This document shows positions 15,666-23,087 of a stretch of 41,921 nucleotides of DNA, one piece after another. The notes under the pieces are model-generated. The model was given only the letters and a program-made list of their open reading frames with translations. It was not told the origin of the DNA and searched no databases. A program made the translations under genes and the position numbers. The stretch spans positions 1-41,921 of the forward strand of contig CAJTZS010000038.1 of assembly GCA_910584055.1 (NCBI GenBank), in the 5' to 3' direction. Numbering within the stretch: the stretch's first letter is position 1; every line of letters begins with the position of its first letter. This DNA comes from an uncultured Muribaculaceae bacterium. Its GTDB lineage: Bacteria > Bacteroidota > Bacteroidia > Bacteroidales > Muribaculaceae.

Positions 15666-16958
15666 ATGAAACCGACAACCAAATTCCATAAGGACATACT
15701 CAAAGAGAGCCGTAAACTCCGACCCGTCACTAAGACGCAGGCTGAATGGGCGATAGGCGAATGTTTTGAACACTTTGCCTTCCGTGTTCAAAGTGGCAAA
15801 ACCACCTGCATGGACTGCGGTCACACTTGGCAGAGCGATGAAACATCGGGCAAATGCGTTTGTCCCCGATGTGGCAGGAAACTCACTCTTGAAACCACCC
15901 GAAAGCAGAAGGTAAGCATGAAGATGTATTTCAACGTGCTTGGTATGCACGGAAAATACCAGACTTTGCGAATGTTCGCCATTTTCGCAGAACTGCGCAA
16001 GGGAAAAAAAGCCGAATACAATATCTTTGAAATCGGTCAGTATTGGATAGCCCCAAACGGACAATGCGCTGTAATCGGACTCAGACGCAATACGGGCTAC
16101 TATTTGGATTGTTTCGCATTCGGCTCTCCTATGGAGATAAGGAGCAATGATGACGTGTTCGCAGACATAGCGGTAGATTGCCCGATGTATCCCAAAATGA
16201 AGATAATCCCCTCTCTGCGCATAGACGTTGTGGGCAACAAATTCTTCAATATATCACCGGCAAGGTGCATAAGCCGTTTTCTCTCGCTGCCCCAACTTGA
16301 AACGCTGATGAAGAACGACACCGAAGAAACATTCCGATACTTTCTCCGCCACCCCTATGACTGCCGTATGTGCTGGGCATCGTACAAGGTAGCCAAACGC
16401 CACCATTACGAGATAAAGGATTTGGGGATATGGTGCGACTACATCAAAATGCTCAGAACATTCAAGAAAGATGTTCACAGCCCCCACTACATCTGCCCCG
16501 ATGACCTGCGACACGCCCACGATGTCTATTATAAAAAGGTTATGGCATTGGAGGAACGCAAGCGCAGGGAAGCTGAGATAAGGCGCAGGGAGGAACTGGC
16601 TCTCCAAGAGCAGGAAAGAAGGGACAGTTTTCTCAAACTCAAATCCAAATTCTTCGGACTTGTAATCTCCGATGGCGAGATTGATGTGAAGGTTTTGGAG
16701 AGCGTGGAGGAGTTTATCGAGGAAGGGAATGTTCAGCATATCTGCGTAGGCACATCAATGTACTACGGCAAGAAAGACTCCCTCATATTGTCGGCAAGGA
16801 TTGACGGCAAGCGCATAGAAACGGTGGAAGTGTCGCTTGAAACCCTTTCAGTGATACAATGCCGTGGAGCGTGCAACCAAAACACTGAATATCACGACCG
16901 AATTGTGGATTTGGTTAACTCCAACGCCCGACTGATAAAAGAGAGAATGACCGCCTGA
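15666..16958 (+). CDS. PcfJ-like protein with zinc ribbon
   Basis: This 430-residue protein of the PcfJ-like family has an N-terminal zinc ribbon (CMDCGHTW, C48/C51, and CPRCG, C66/C69), then the PcfJ core (to about 300, with HPYDCRMCWASYKVAKRH), and a highly charged helix (about 298-320, EERKRREAEIRRREELALQ). The C-terminal 100 residues look like an alpha/beta domain. Its role in conjugation or element maintenance is not established. It is co-transcribed with pcfK. A 7-bp hairpin follows at 16971-16994. Confidence 0.82.
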   Translation: MKPTTKFHKDILKESRKLRPVTKTQAEWAIGECFEHFAFRVQSGKTTCMDCGHTWQSDETSGKCVCPRCGRKLTLETTRKQKVSMKMYFNVLGMHGKYQTLRMFAIFAELRKGKKAEYNIFEIGQYWIAPNGQCAVIGLRRNTGYYLDCFAFGSPMEIRSNDDVFADIAVDCPMYPKMKIIPSLRIDVVGNKFFNISPARCISRFLSLPQLETLMKNDTEETFRYFLRHPYDCRMCWASYKVAKRHHYEIKDLGIWCDYIKMLRTFKKDVHSPHYICPDDLRHAHDVYYKKVMALEERKRREAEIRRREELALQEQERRDSFLKLKSKFFGLVISDGEIDVKVLESVEEFIEEGNVQHICVGTSMYYGKKDSLILSARIDGKRIETVEVSLETLSVIQCRGACNQNTEYHDRIVDLVNSNARLIKERMTA

Positions 16959-16970
16959 ATGTTTAACCCG

Positions 16971-16994
16971 ACCTGCGTCAGCAATGGCGCAGGT
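16971..16994 (+). other. Intra-operon hairpin after the PcfJ-like gene
   Basis: ACCTGCG (16971-16977) pairs with CGCAGGT (16988-16994). There is no T-tract, so it is more likely an mRNA-stability or processing element than a full terminator. Confidence 0.45.
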
Positions 16995-17011
16995 CACAAA
17001 ATCCCAAGAAT

Positions 17012-17269
17012 ATGAACGTGACATTTGAACATACGACAGTAGTCTATGACAACCATATAGCGGAAGTGCTGATAGGTTTTGTGAACCATATCCTTATCGC
17101 CTACAACGAGGACACTCTAAGGCGATTGGTAGCCGACTATGCCGAAAGAACTGATTTTGACAGATACTTCGTATATGGATTTGGCAAACACCATTTTTGG
17201 CTTGCGCAAAGGAAAATCACCGACCCCGAAAAGGTGTTCAACTACCGCATACTGATTGTAAAATTCTAA
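17012..17269 (+). CDS. Small hypothetical ICE protein
   Basis: This 85-residue protein of mixed alpha/beta character (VTFEHTTVVYDNHIAEVLIG, then FVYGFGKHHFWLAQRK) has no recognised family. Its place between the PcfJ-like and DUF3873 genes, codon use like its neighbours and tight spacing (11 bp to the next start) support it as real. Confidence 0.6.
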   Translation: MNVTFEHTTVVYDNHIAEVLIGFVNHILIAYNEDTLRRLVADYAERTDFDRYFVYGFGKHHFWLAQRKITDPEKVFNYRILIVKF

Positions 17270-17280
17270 AATCCACCGAT

Positions 17281-17502
17281 ATGGCAACGAAAATGACCGC
17301 CAACGGAGTAAGCACAACAAACACTCCCGGCACCGAGCAGTACGAGATATTCTATAATGCCCGCCGACCCCGAAGAAAGCATTATATGTACGACTACCGC
17401 CACACCGACGGGGATTTATTCTCCTGCGTGGCTCCCACTCTCAAAGAGTGCAGACAACGCCGTGATGAATGGCTGAACAAGAAAATCAACAACTCAAAAT
17501 AA
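17281..17502 (+). CDS. DUF3873-family protein
   Basis: This 73-residue protein is recognisable as DUF3873, a Bacteroides ICE family, by MTANGVSTTNTPGTEQYE, YDYRHTDGDLFSCVAPTL and a final CRQRRDEWL. Function is unknown. The ATG at 17281 was chosen because the family begins there and because ATGGCAACGAAAA repeats the start of the gene at 14963. A longer frame from 17197 overlaps the previous gene. Confidence 0.78.
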   Translation: MATKMTANGVSTTNTPGTEQYEIFYNARRPRRKHYMYDYRHTDGDLFSCVAPTLKECRQRRDEWLNKKINNSK

Positions 17503-17509
17503 AATCGTT

Positions 17510-17827
17510 ATGGACAACCAAGTAGCAAAAATCATACTCCAACAAATCGGAGGGCGCAGGTTTGTGGCAATGACAGGAAGCCACGACTTCATCAACCTCG
17601 GCAACGGACTCCGTATGAGCCTCAGCCGTAACAAGACATCGGCTAACCGCCTTGAAATCATCTATGACGGGGGCGCAGACCTATACAATCTGCGTTTCTA
17701 CCGTCAGAGTGTCAGCAAAAAGACCTTTGAGGTCAAGACAAAGGACATCAAGACCTATGAAGGTGTCTATTGCGATATGCTGGAAGACATCTTCACCGAT
17801 GTGACGGGATTATACACCCGATTTTAA
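17510..17827 (+). CDS. Small conserved ICE protein, unknown function
   Basis: This 105-residue basic protein has a beta-rich pattern (FVAMTGSHDFINLGNGLRMSL, then LEIIYDGGADLYNLRFYR, as separate strands). It resembles short proteins that usually follow DUF3873 genes in Bacteroidales conjugative transposons, but I cannot name a family. It is the last gene of the operon and is followed by a strong terminator. Confidence 0.62.
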   Translation: MDNQVAKIILQQIGGRRFVAMTGSHDFINLGNGLRMSLSRNKTSANRLEIIYDGGADLYNLRFYRQSVSKKTFEVKTKDIKTYEGVYCDMLEDIFTDVTGLYTRF

Positions 17828-17856
17828 CCGAACATTTGCCAAGTCGTAATATAGAG

Positions 17857-17898
17857 AAGGTGGGCGACCTCGTGATGAAGTTGCCCACCTTAATTTTT
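17857..17898 (+). terminator. Terminator of the PcfK/PcfJ operon
   Basis: AAGGTGGGC (17857-17865) and GCCCACCTT (17883-17891) form a perfect 9-bp stem, followed by a T-rich tract (AATTTTTTC). Confidence 0.75.
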
Positions 17899-17975
17899 TC
17901 AAAAATTTCGGCCGCCAAAAGGCGGCGTTTGCGGCATTATCTCTGTATTAGAGATATATTTTCGGATATTTATGC

Positions 17976-17983
17976 TAACTTTG
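17976..17983 (+). promoter_or_regulatory. -7 box of the Abi/HEPN locus
   Basis: TAACTTTG is an exact match to the Bacteroidales -7 consensus TAnnTTTG. The -33 region is weak. Transcription would begin near 17988, just before the leader hairpin. Confidence 0.6.
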
Positions 17984-17987
17984 CAGA

Positions 17988-18068
17988 AATAAAAAACCCG
18001 GATTCTTCACCTGCATCTTATATCAGGGAGAGGAATTACCGGGACTGCGATGCAAAATTAGTAATTCT
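17988..18068 (+). ncRNA. Candidate abiF-type structured leader RNA
   Basis: The leader folds into one long interrupted hairpin: CCCGG (17997-18001) with CCGGG (18039-18043), TTCTTC (18003-18008) with GAGGAA (18030-18035, one G-U), and CCTG (18010-18013) with CAGG (18024-18027). The loop sequence TGCATC (18012-18017) is exactly complementary to GATGCA (18049-18054) downstream, allowing a 6-bp pseudoknot that competes with two top base pairs. Structured RNAs upstream of abiF-type genes are a known motif (abiF RNA). Assigning this leader to it is inference from position and fold. The 5' end is estimated from the -7 box. Confidence 0.55.
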
Positions 18069-18731
18069 ATGTCATATAACAAAGCATTTTTCAATAAAGT
18101 TTTTTCGGACAAGCGGATGGAGCGTTATTTCGCCCTCTATCCCAATGACGAGCAGCGTGCTGTTACCCATTACAGATGTAACCTGCAACTGTCAGAGGCT
18201 ATGTACGTTTCATTGTCGGTATTTGAGGTGACATTGAGAAATGCCCTTTGTCGTGAATTGGTCAAAATGACCGGCAGGGAGGATTGGTACGCAGTATTCC
18301 CAAACACCCCCGGACTCTCAAACCTGAACAGATACATAACACAGGCGGCAAAACAGATTTCCGGCAGACATGAGCAGATTACACCGTCAAAGATTATAGC
18401 CGAGCTGACATTGGGTTTCTGGGTTTCACTTCTCAACAGCGAATACGAGCGGATTTTATGGAAGGATTTGCGACGGGCTTTCCCATTCATGCCGAAAACC
18501 AAACGCAAGCGCAAGTATGTGTCAGCACCGCTGAACCGTTTTAGGGCGTTCCGTAACCGTGTTTTCCATAACGAATCTATATGCTGGAATATAAACCATG
18601 TCAGAGGTATCCATTCTGAAATGGTGGAGGTGTTGGGCTGGATGAACCGCGATGTTCCCGTCTGGCTGTCACAATATGACCGTTTCCAACCGGTAACGGA
18701 TGATATTTGCAACGCATTGGACTGGAAATGA
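18069..18731 (+). CDS. Abi-family protein with HEPN RNase motif (AbiD/AbiF-like)
   Basis: This 220-residue protein belongs to the Abi_2-like group of abortive-infection proteins. The C-terminal RNRVFH (R162 to H167, Rx4H) in the sequence FRAFRNRVFHNE is the HEPN ribonuclease signature. The upstream helices (LSVFEVTLRNAL at 49-60, ELTLGFWVSLLN at 112-123) fit a HEPN bundle. Such proteins are thought to cleave RNA and arrest growth on phage infection. The gene is monocistronic, with its own promoter and the structured leader described above, and is flanked by terminators. It sits between the PcfK/J operon and the tra operon as a defence cargo gene. No protein antitoxin gene is adjacent, consistent with RNA control. 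Confidence 0.8.
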   Translation: MSYNKAFFNKVFSDKRMERYFALYPNDEQRAVTHYRCNLQLSEAMYVSLSVFEVTLRNALCRELVKMTGREDWYAVFPNTPGLSNLNRYITQAAKQISGRHEQITPSKIIAELTLGFWVSLLNSEYERILWKDLRRAFPFMPKTKRKRKYVSAPLNRFRAFRNRVFHNESICWNINHVRGIHSEMVEVLGWMNRDVPVWLSQYDRFQPVTDDICNALDWK

Positions 18732-18753
18732 AATATATGACATACAAATATAG

Positions 18754-18787
18754 ACTCCGCTGAAATTTTATTCCATTTCAGCGGAGT
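18754..18787. terminator. Bidirectional terminator between Abi gene and tra operon
   Basis: ACTCCGCTGAAAT (18754-18766) and ATTTCAGCGGAGT (18775-18787) form a perfect 13-bp stem with an 8-nt loop between two converging transcription units. Confidence 0.8.
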
Positions 18788-18791
18788 TGAT

Positions 18792-19286
18792 TTATCTAAC
18801 GAACAATGCGGCAAACTCTACCATTCTCCTCTCATGCAGTTGGCGATGAAATCTGCCTTTGTAACGACAATGGGATGTGTATGATTTGTAGATGTTGCGG
18901 TTGCCGGATTTGAGTTTTCGATATACAGAACTCTTTTTCACAGCTCCTGGGCCTATATTATAGGATAGAACACCGAGAAGGAGGGCATCATCAGGCGGCA
19001 GCTCTTTGAAAATAGCAATGAACTTTCGCAAATCTTTCCTCAACAGGGCATCGGCTTCTTTCTTCCCCATACGATAGCCTTTGAAGTATTTTTCGCCGGG
19101 CAGTTTTCTATGTCCGTATCCCAGATAGGGCCAATGGCGACGGGAGTCGTGCAAGGTTTCGTATTTTTTTATGATAATCACGGCTCTCTCGAATGGCGGC
19201 AGATCCATGATGTTTATCCGGCGCCCGGCGGCGTTGCCCACCATGACGGTAAGCAACGCGAGGAACATCAACAGTAGTTTCTTCAT
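18792..19286 (-). CDS. Lysozyme-like peptidoglycan hydrolase of the tra operon
   Basis: This 164-residue protein has an N-terminal signal peptide (about 1-20) and a GH24/phage-lysozyme-like domain. KKYETLHDSRRHWPYLGYGHR aligns, in two halves, with the catalytic-Glu segment (E43) and the GYGH motif. LLGVLSYNIGPGAVKKSSV fits the family's conserved C-terminal Asn-Gly helix. The aspartate usual about nine residues after the Glu is not evident. It presumably opens the cell wall for the mating channel. It is the last gene of the operon and overlaps traQ by ATGA. Confidence 0.82.
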   Translation of the reverse strand: MKKLLLMFLALLTVMVGNAAGRRINIMDLPPFERAVIIIKKYETLHDSRRHWPYLGYGHRKLPGEKYFKGYRMGKKEADALLRKDLRKFIAIFKELPPDDALLLGVLSYNIGPGAVKKSSVYRKLKSGNRNIYKSYTSHCRYKGRFHRQLHERRMVEFAALFVR

Positions 19287-19786
19287 CGGATAACCGGATT
19301 TACGGGTGTCACAATCGGACCGACAACCTTGCCGCCGTCATCATCGCCGCTGTCCTTGCCGTTGAACTCGAAGGTCTGCTCCCACGGGGTTGAGTTGAAA
19401 TTGTCCTGCACCACCACGAGGAATTTGTGCGCGTCGGCAGACTTGGCGGTATAGTTCAGGCGGAATGTCTTGCTTTCGAGCAACACACGGTCGTTGTTGA
19501 CCAGCACCGGGCCATCGACAAGTTTGAGCGTGCCTTCACCGTCATACTGGAAATAGCGGATTGTGTATAGGGTGTTGGCATAGTTTCCTTCGGGTATAAT
19601 CTCAAAGCGCAGCTCCACGGTCTGCCCGGCGGTGATTTTGTCGGCGAAAGGCATGACCTCCACGGTAAAGGGATAGGACTGCTGCACGTCGAGGTCGTCA
19701 GAGCATGATGTAAGGCTGCACACGGCAGCGATTACGAAGGTTAGAATGGCGATAACGCCGAATGATTTCTTATTGGATTTTTTCAT
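19283..19786 (-). CDS. traQ: Conjugation lipoprotein TraQ (DUF3872)
   Basis: This 167-residue protein has a lipoprotein signal peptide (lipobox LTSC at C28) and a beta-sandwich-like DUF3872 domain (about 35-145, SYPFTVEVMPFADKI, then GQTVELRFEIIPEGNY). A glycine/aspartate-rich tail follows. TraQ is a component of the CTnDOT-type tra operon of unknown biochemical role, probably anchored in the outer membrane. Confidence 0.85.
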   Translation of the reverse strand: MKKSNKKSFGVIAILTFVIAAVCSLTSCSDDLDVQQSYPFTVEVMPFADKITAGQTVELRFEIIPEGNYANTLYTIRYFQYDGEGTLKLVDGPVLVNNDRVLLESKTFRLNYTAKSADAHKFLVVVQDNFNSTPWEQTFEFNGKDSGDDDGGKVVGPIVTPVNPVIR

Positions 19787-19799
19787 TTTTGTTTCTTGT

Positions 19800-20666
19800 T
19801 TAGAGTTTGAGTTTTGTTGATTTTTTCGGGTTGAGCGACATTAAGTAGTCGTTCAGATCCTTGTGATTTGGGTGGATAGCCGATTTGTCCATTACCCTGT
19901 CACCGAACTCACGTTGAAGTCTGGCAAGGGCGTTTCGCCCTGCCTCGTCATTGTCGAGATAGCACAGAATAAGCGGATAACCTGCGAGTGTCGGGATAGC
20001 TTTGCCGATATTGGCGACCGAGTTGAGGACAACGGTGTCGGTGCCGTCATTGAATCCGAGGCGTTCAGCCGAAAGAAAGTCTATAAAGCCTTCAAAGACA
20101 TTGCACCGGGGATTACCATTATTAATATGGGTGATGTGCTTTGGCGGATAACTCCCTTTGAAGAAGGCGTTTCGCAGTTCAAAACCATGTGCGTTGTTCT
20201 CAAAGCCGATGGCATAAAAGGATTTTCCATGCAACTTGTAATCCACCTGCACACAATAGCGTTGGGCGATGTCGGCGGGTATGCCACGGTTGGCGAGATA
20301 ACGCAGGAGTGATGACGATACCAGCTTTGACACCTGCACATCCTCAAATGTCGGTTCTTCAACGAATGGCAGCGGCTTATAAGGCTCTGCAATGGGCATA
20401 TTCATCGTTTCGGCTATATATCGTGCTTGCTCGATGAAGTCTGATTTCCCTGACAATTCTCCCGCAAGGGTGAATATGTCACCGCCCTCGCCCGTTCCAA
20501 AATCGAACCATACACCCTTGCTTGGTCTTACATGGAACGATGGCTTTCGCTCATTTCGGTACGGGGCATAATACCACAGACCTTTGCTGTCGCGCCCTGT
20601 CGGGTCATAGCCGAGATGGTGAAGGAAATCCACGAGGGATATTCCCCTGATAGCGTCTATATCCAT
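19800..20666 (-). CDS. traP: Conjugation primase TraP (CHC2-like and Toprim)
   Basis: This 288-residue protein has a DnaG-like CHC2-type N-terminal domain (about 1-85: WYYAPYRNERKPSFHV, VWFDFGTGEGGDIFTLA) that lacks the zinc-binding cysteines, and a Toprim domain (about 180-260: VFEGFIDFLSA with the Glu, LILCYLDNDEAG with the DxD). It probably primes complementary-strand synthesis on transferred DNA. The order traO, hypothetical, traP, traQ is as in related ICEs. Confidence 0.88.
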   Translation of the reverse strand: MDIDAIRGISLVDFLHHLGYDPTGRDSKGLWYYAPYRNERKPSFHVRPSKGVWFDFGTGEGGDIFTLAGELSGKSDFIEQARYIAETMNMPIAEPYKPLPFVEEPTFEDVQVSKLVSSSLLRYLANRGIPADIAQRYCVQVDYKLHGKSFYAIGFENNAHGFELRNAFFKGSYPPKHITHINNGNPRCNVFEGFIDFLSAERLGFNDGTDTVVLNSVANIGKAIPTLAGYPLILCYLDNDEAGRNALARLQREFGDRVMDKSAIHPNHKDLNDYLMSLNPKKSTKLKL

Positions 20667-20669
20667 AGG

Positions 20670-21449
20670 TTAAAACCGCATTTTTCGTTTGGGTTTGGGC
20701 GGCTGTTGTTTGGGCTGTGCTGCTTTCTGCGATTTGTCCACCTTGTTTCCCCACGGTTCCCGCACCTCGTTGACCTCCTTTCCGGCAAGCACACTGGCTA
20801 TGAACCACAAGGATTCCGAAGGCGAATCCTCCCCGGTGATTCTTGATGCAAGGGCATAGGCATCCCCGGAGTCGCTGGAATTATAGTCATACCATTTGTT
20901 CTGCTTTGTGTTGACCATAATATCAGGGTACGAGTCCCGACCTCCCGGAACCGAAAAACCCCGCCACTCGCCGTTTCGGTATATCTGCCTGTATCCTATC
21001 TGACGCACGAATTCATTAAGGTTTATCTCCTTTGGGCGTATATCCATCACGCTGACACCGCCTTCGTTGATTATCCGGACACTCGGCATGGGCATGAGGG
21101 ACACAGCGTGTTCCCGGTTGTATTCGGTAAGGACATCAAGAATGTATTTCTCCGCAATCTTCTTGTCCGTAGTGAAATTGCAGATTTCGCGGGCCAGACT
21201 GTTCAAATCACCACGGGCATAGGCGCTCCACTCCAGATCCTCCCATTTGTTGGTATTTGGATTCACGGCACAGGTCGGCTTACCCTTAGTCTCTATCCCA
21301 TATACCCTATACAGGGTCTCTATATTATACGGCGCATTGTATATCAGATTGTCGCCTTGCTTTCCCACCGGTTTGTTCCCGATAGCCTCCATGAAGTCTG
21401 TCAAGCGGATATATGGAATGTCGTATTTATTGAAAGTATTCATATTCAC
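20670..21449 (-). CDS. Protein with two degenerate CHC2-like repeats, unknown function
   Basis: This 259-residue protein is not a named Tra protein. Two segments repeat the pattern seen in the N terminus of TraP: TNKWEDLEWSAYARGDLNSL (about 66-85) and QNKWYDYNSSDSGDAYALAS (about 183-202), each followed by a helix, against VWFDFGTGEGGDIFTLAGEL in TraP. Both lack zinc ligands. The C-terminal tail is proline/lysine/glutamine-rich. It overlaps traO by ATGA and lies 3 bp from traP, suggesting a primase partner or single-strand DNA binder. This is inference from the pattern; the reading frame itself is secure. Confidence 0.65.
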   Translation of the reverse strand: MNMNTFNKYDIPYIRLTDFMEAIGNKPVGKQGDNLIYNAPYNIETLYRVYGIETKGKPTCAVNPNTNKWEDLEWSAYARGDLNSLAREICNFTTDKKIAEKYILDVLTEYNREHAVSLMPMPSVRIINEGGVSVMDIRPKEINLNEFVRQIGYRQIYRNGEWRGFSVPGGRDSYPDIMVNTKQNKWYDYNSSDSGDAYALASRITGEDSPSESLWFIASVLAGKEVNEVREPWGNKVDKSQKAAQPKQQPPKPKRKMRF

Positions 21450-22027
21450 TCGATTACGAATTTGACACCTACACCATAGTGCGTATGGAAATGACCTGTT
21501 GAGTTGCCGAATACAAACCGCTCTTTCACGTTTGCGATTAGGGCGACTTTATCCGAGAGATAGAAATCGGCTTGCAGGGTAAGTGCGCCACCGTATATAA
21601 ATGCGTCGCCGTTGTGGAGCGTAGAGCCGTCGGACAGAGTTTTATCACCCCAGTTAACCGTTTCGTAGCCGCCGAGAGCCGACACACCCCCATATAGGTG
21701 GAATGTTTGCGAATAATCGCTGACAAGGTGGAGATTGTAGCCGACCTCGCCTGTGAACTGCGCCACGGGGATACGACCCTTTTCGCCGTAGGGCTTGTAG
21801 GTCTGGAGATACTCGCCGCCGAAAGACCATGTGTTGGCATTGCCCTTGAACACCGAGTAATAGATCCCGAATGAATAACCGCAGTCGCGTGATTTGCCGG
21901 TATAAAAACCGTCTGCCATGTCAGCCTTGACTTCAACAGCCGACATACCGGGAAGGCATCGCTGGGCCATTGCCTGCCCTGCGAACAGGGCAAGCATGGC
22001 AGCGATTATGAATATCGCTTTTCTCAT
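21446..22027 (-). CDS. traO: Conjugal transfer protein TraO
   Basis: This 193-residue protein has a signal peptide (cleaved about AMAQ-RC) and the TraO signature RCLPGM at the mature N terminus. Alternating amphipathic strands indicate a small outer-membrane beta-barrel (YSFGIYYSVFKGNANTWSFG and YGVGVKFVIE at the end). It is a predicted outer-membrane component of the CTnDOT-type mating apparatus. Confidence 0.9.
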   Translation of the reverse strand: MRKAIFIIAAMLALFAGQAMAQRCLPGMSAVEVKADMADGFYTGKSRDCGYSFGIYYSVFKGNANTWSFGGEYLQTYKPYGEKGRIPVAQFTGEVGYNLHLVSDYSQTFHLYGGVSALGGYETVNWGDKTLSDGSTLHNGDAFIYGGALTLQADFYLSDKVALIANVKERFVFGNSTGHFHTHYGVGVKFVIE

Positions 22028-22044
22028 AATTTTTAGTTTGGATT

Positions 22045-23055
22045 TTACTGAATGGATAACTCATCAATCACATTGGCGCGAACAATATCCTCGTTCTCAA
22101 CGACGAAGGACTGATGTCTGCCGCCTTCCTTCTCGGCGAACTCGATAACGAGCTGCTTATCATCGGGGATTGTGAACTTCTCCAGAGCGAACACGGTTCT
22201 CTCGGACTGCTTGCCACTCACAACGGTTACATAGTTCTGGGCGCGGAGCGGTTCAAGCACCTGTTCCTGCATGGCGGTTCGCTTGATAACCTTCTTATCC
22301 ACAATCTTGAACGACACATAGTCGATGTCGAATGGGATATTGGAGGTATTCTTTATTTCGGTGTGAAAATACAGTAGCCCATTGTTGGCGTAGATAGATT
22401 TCAGTAAGAATTGCACCCCGAAGCGTTTGGAGCCGATATGCTTGATTTCGCGCTTGTTCTGCTTGTGGATGGATTTCATAATCAGCTTGACAAGCATCGG
22501 CGACTCAGAGCCTAAACGCTCCAAGTATATCTCCTGCGCATTGTTGGGGCGGTTCACCGCCTCACCGTCGTGGATGAAGTCGGTCATCTCGATGTTGAGC
22601 AACAGCGGTTCTTTGGCGAATTTCACGTTGAAGCTGTAATAGCTCCCATCTTCGGTGATTACCGACAGGTTTGTTTCCTGCTTGAAGGACTTGAAGGCGG
22701 ATTTTACACGCAGCACGTTCTTCGCTCCGTCGGCAAGACCTGCCACAAGATTTTCATTTCCGAGGTCAACGTACACTATTTCAGAGGGAAAGATGATGTG
22801 CGTCGTCTTTTGGTAGCACACTTCGAGGGCATGGGGCGGTATCATGCGGTCAAATCCGACCTTACGGGTTAGACCGCTGAACTTGTCGCCGTCTGTGTAG
22901 TTCGCGCCGTACACGTTCATGTCGTGTTCGGCTACCTGTTCGGTGTCAGACGACACAGAGTTATCGGTATTTTTGGACTTGCCACCTTTTGCAAAGGCGG
23001 GTGTTGCCATTGCGATAACGGCAACGAGGGAAAGAATAAAAGTTTTCAAATTCAT
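22045..23055 (-). CDS. traN: Conjugal transfer protein TraN (DUF4138)
   Basis: This 336-residue exported protein has a signal peptide (about 1-22, ending PAFA), a variable linker, then the DUF4138 domain (KTTHIIFPSEIVYVDLG at about 83-99, through LVIEFAEKEGGR). It is a VirB9-like predicted partner of TraM in the outer-membrane core complex. Frame and length are normal. Confidence 0.9.
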   Translation of the reverse strand: MNLKTFILSLVAVIAMATPAFAKGGKSKNTDNSVSSDTEQVAEHDMNVYGANYTDGDKFSGLTRKVGFDRMIPPHALEVCYQKTTHIIFPSEIVYVDLGNENLVAGLADGAKNVLRVKSAFKSFKQETNLSVITEDGSYYSFNVKFAKEPLLLNIEMTDFIHDGEAVNRPNNAQEIYLERLGSESPMLVKLIMKSIHKQNKREIKHIGSKRFGVQFLLKSIYANNGLLYFHTEIKNTSNIPFDIDYVSFKIVDKKVIKRTAMQEQVLEPLRAQNYVTVVSGKQSERTVFALEKFTIPDDKQLVIEFAEKEGGRHQSFVVENEDIVRANVIDELSIQ

Positions 23056-23087
23056 AATTTTAATTGGGGATAAAGTGGTTGTAATTG

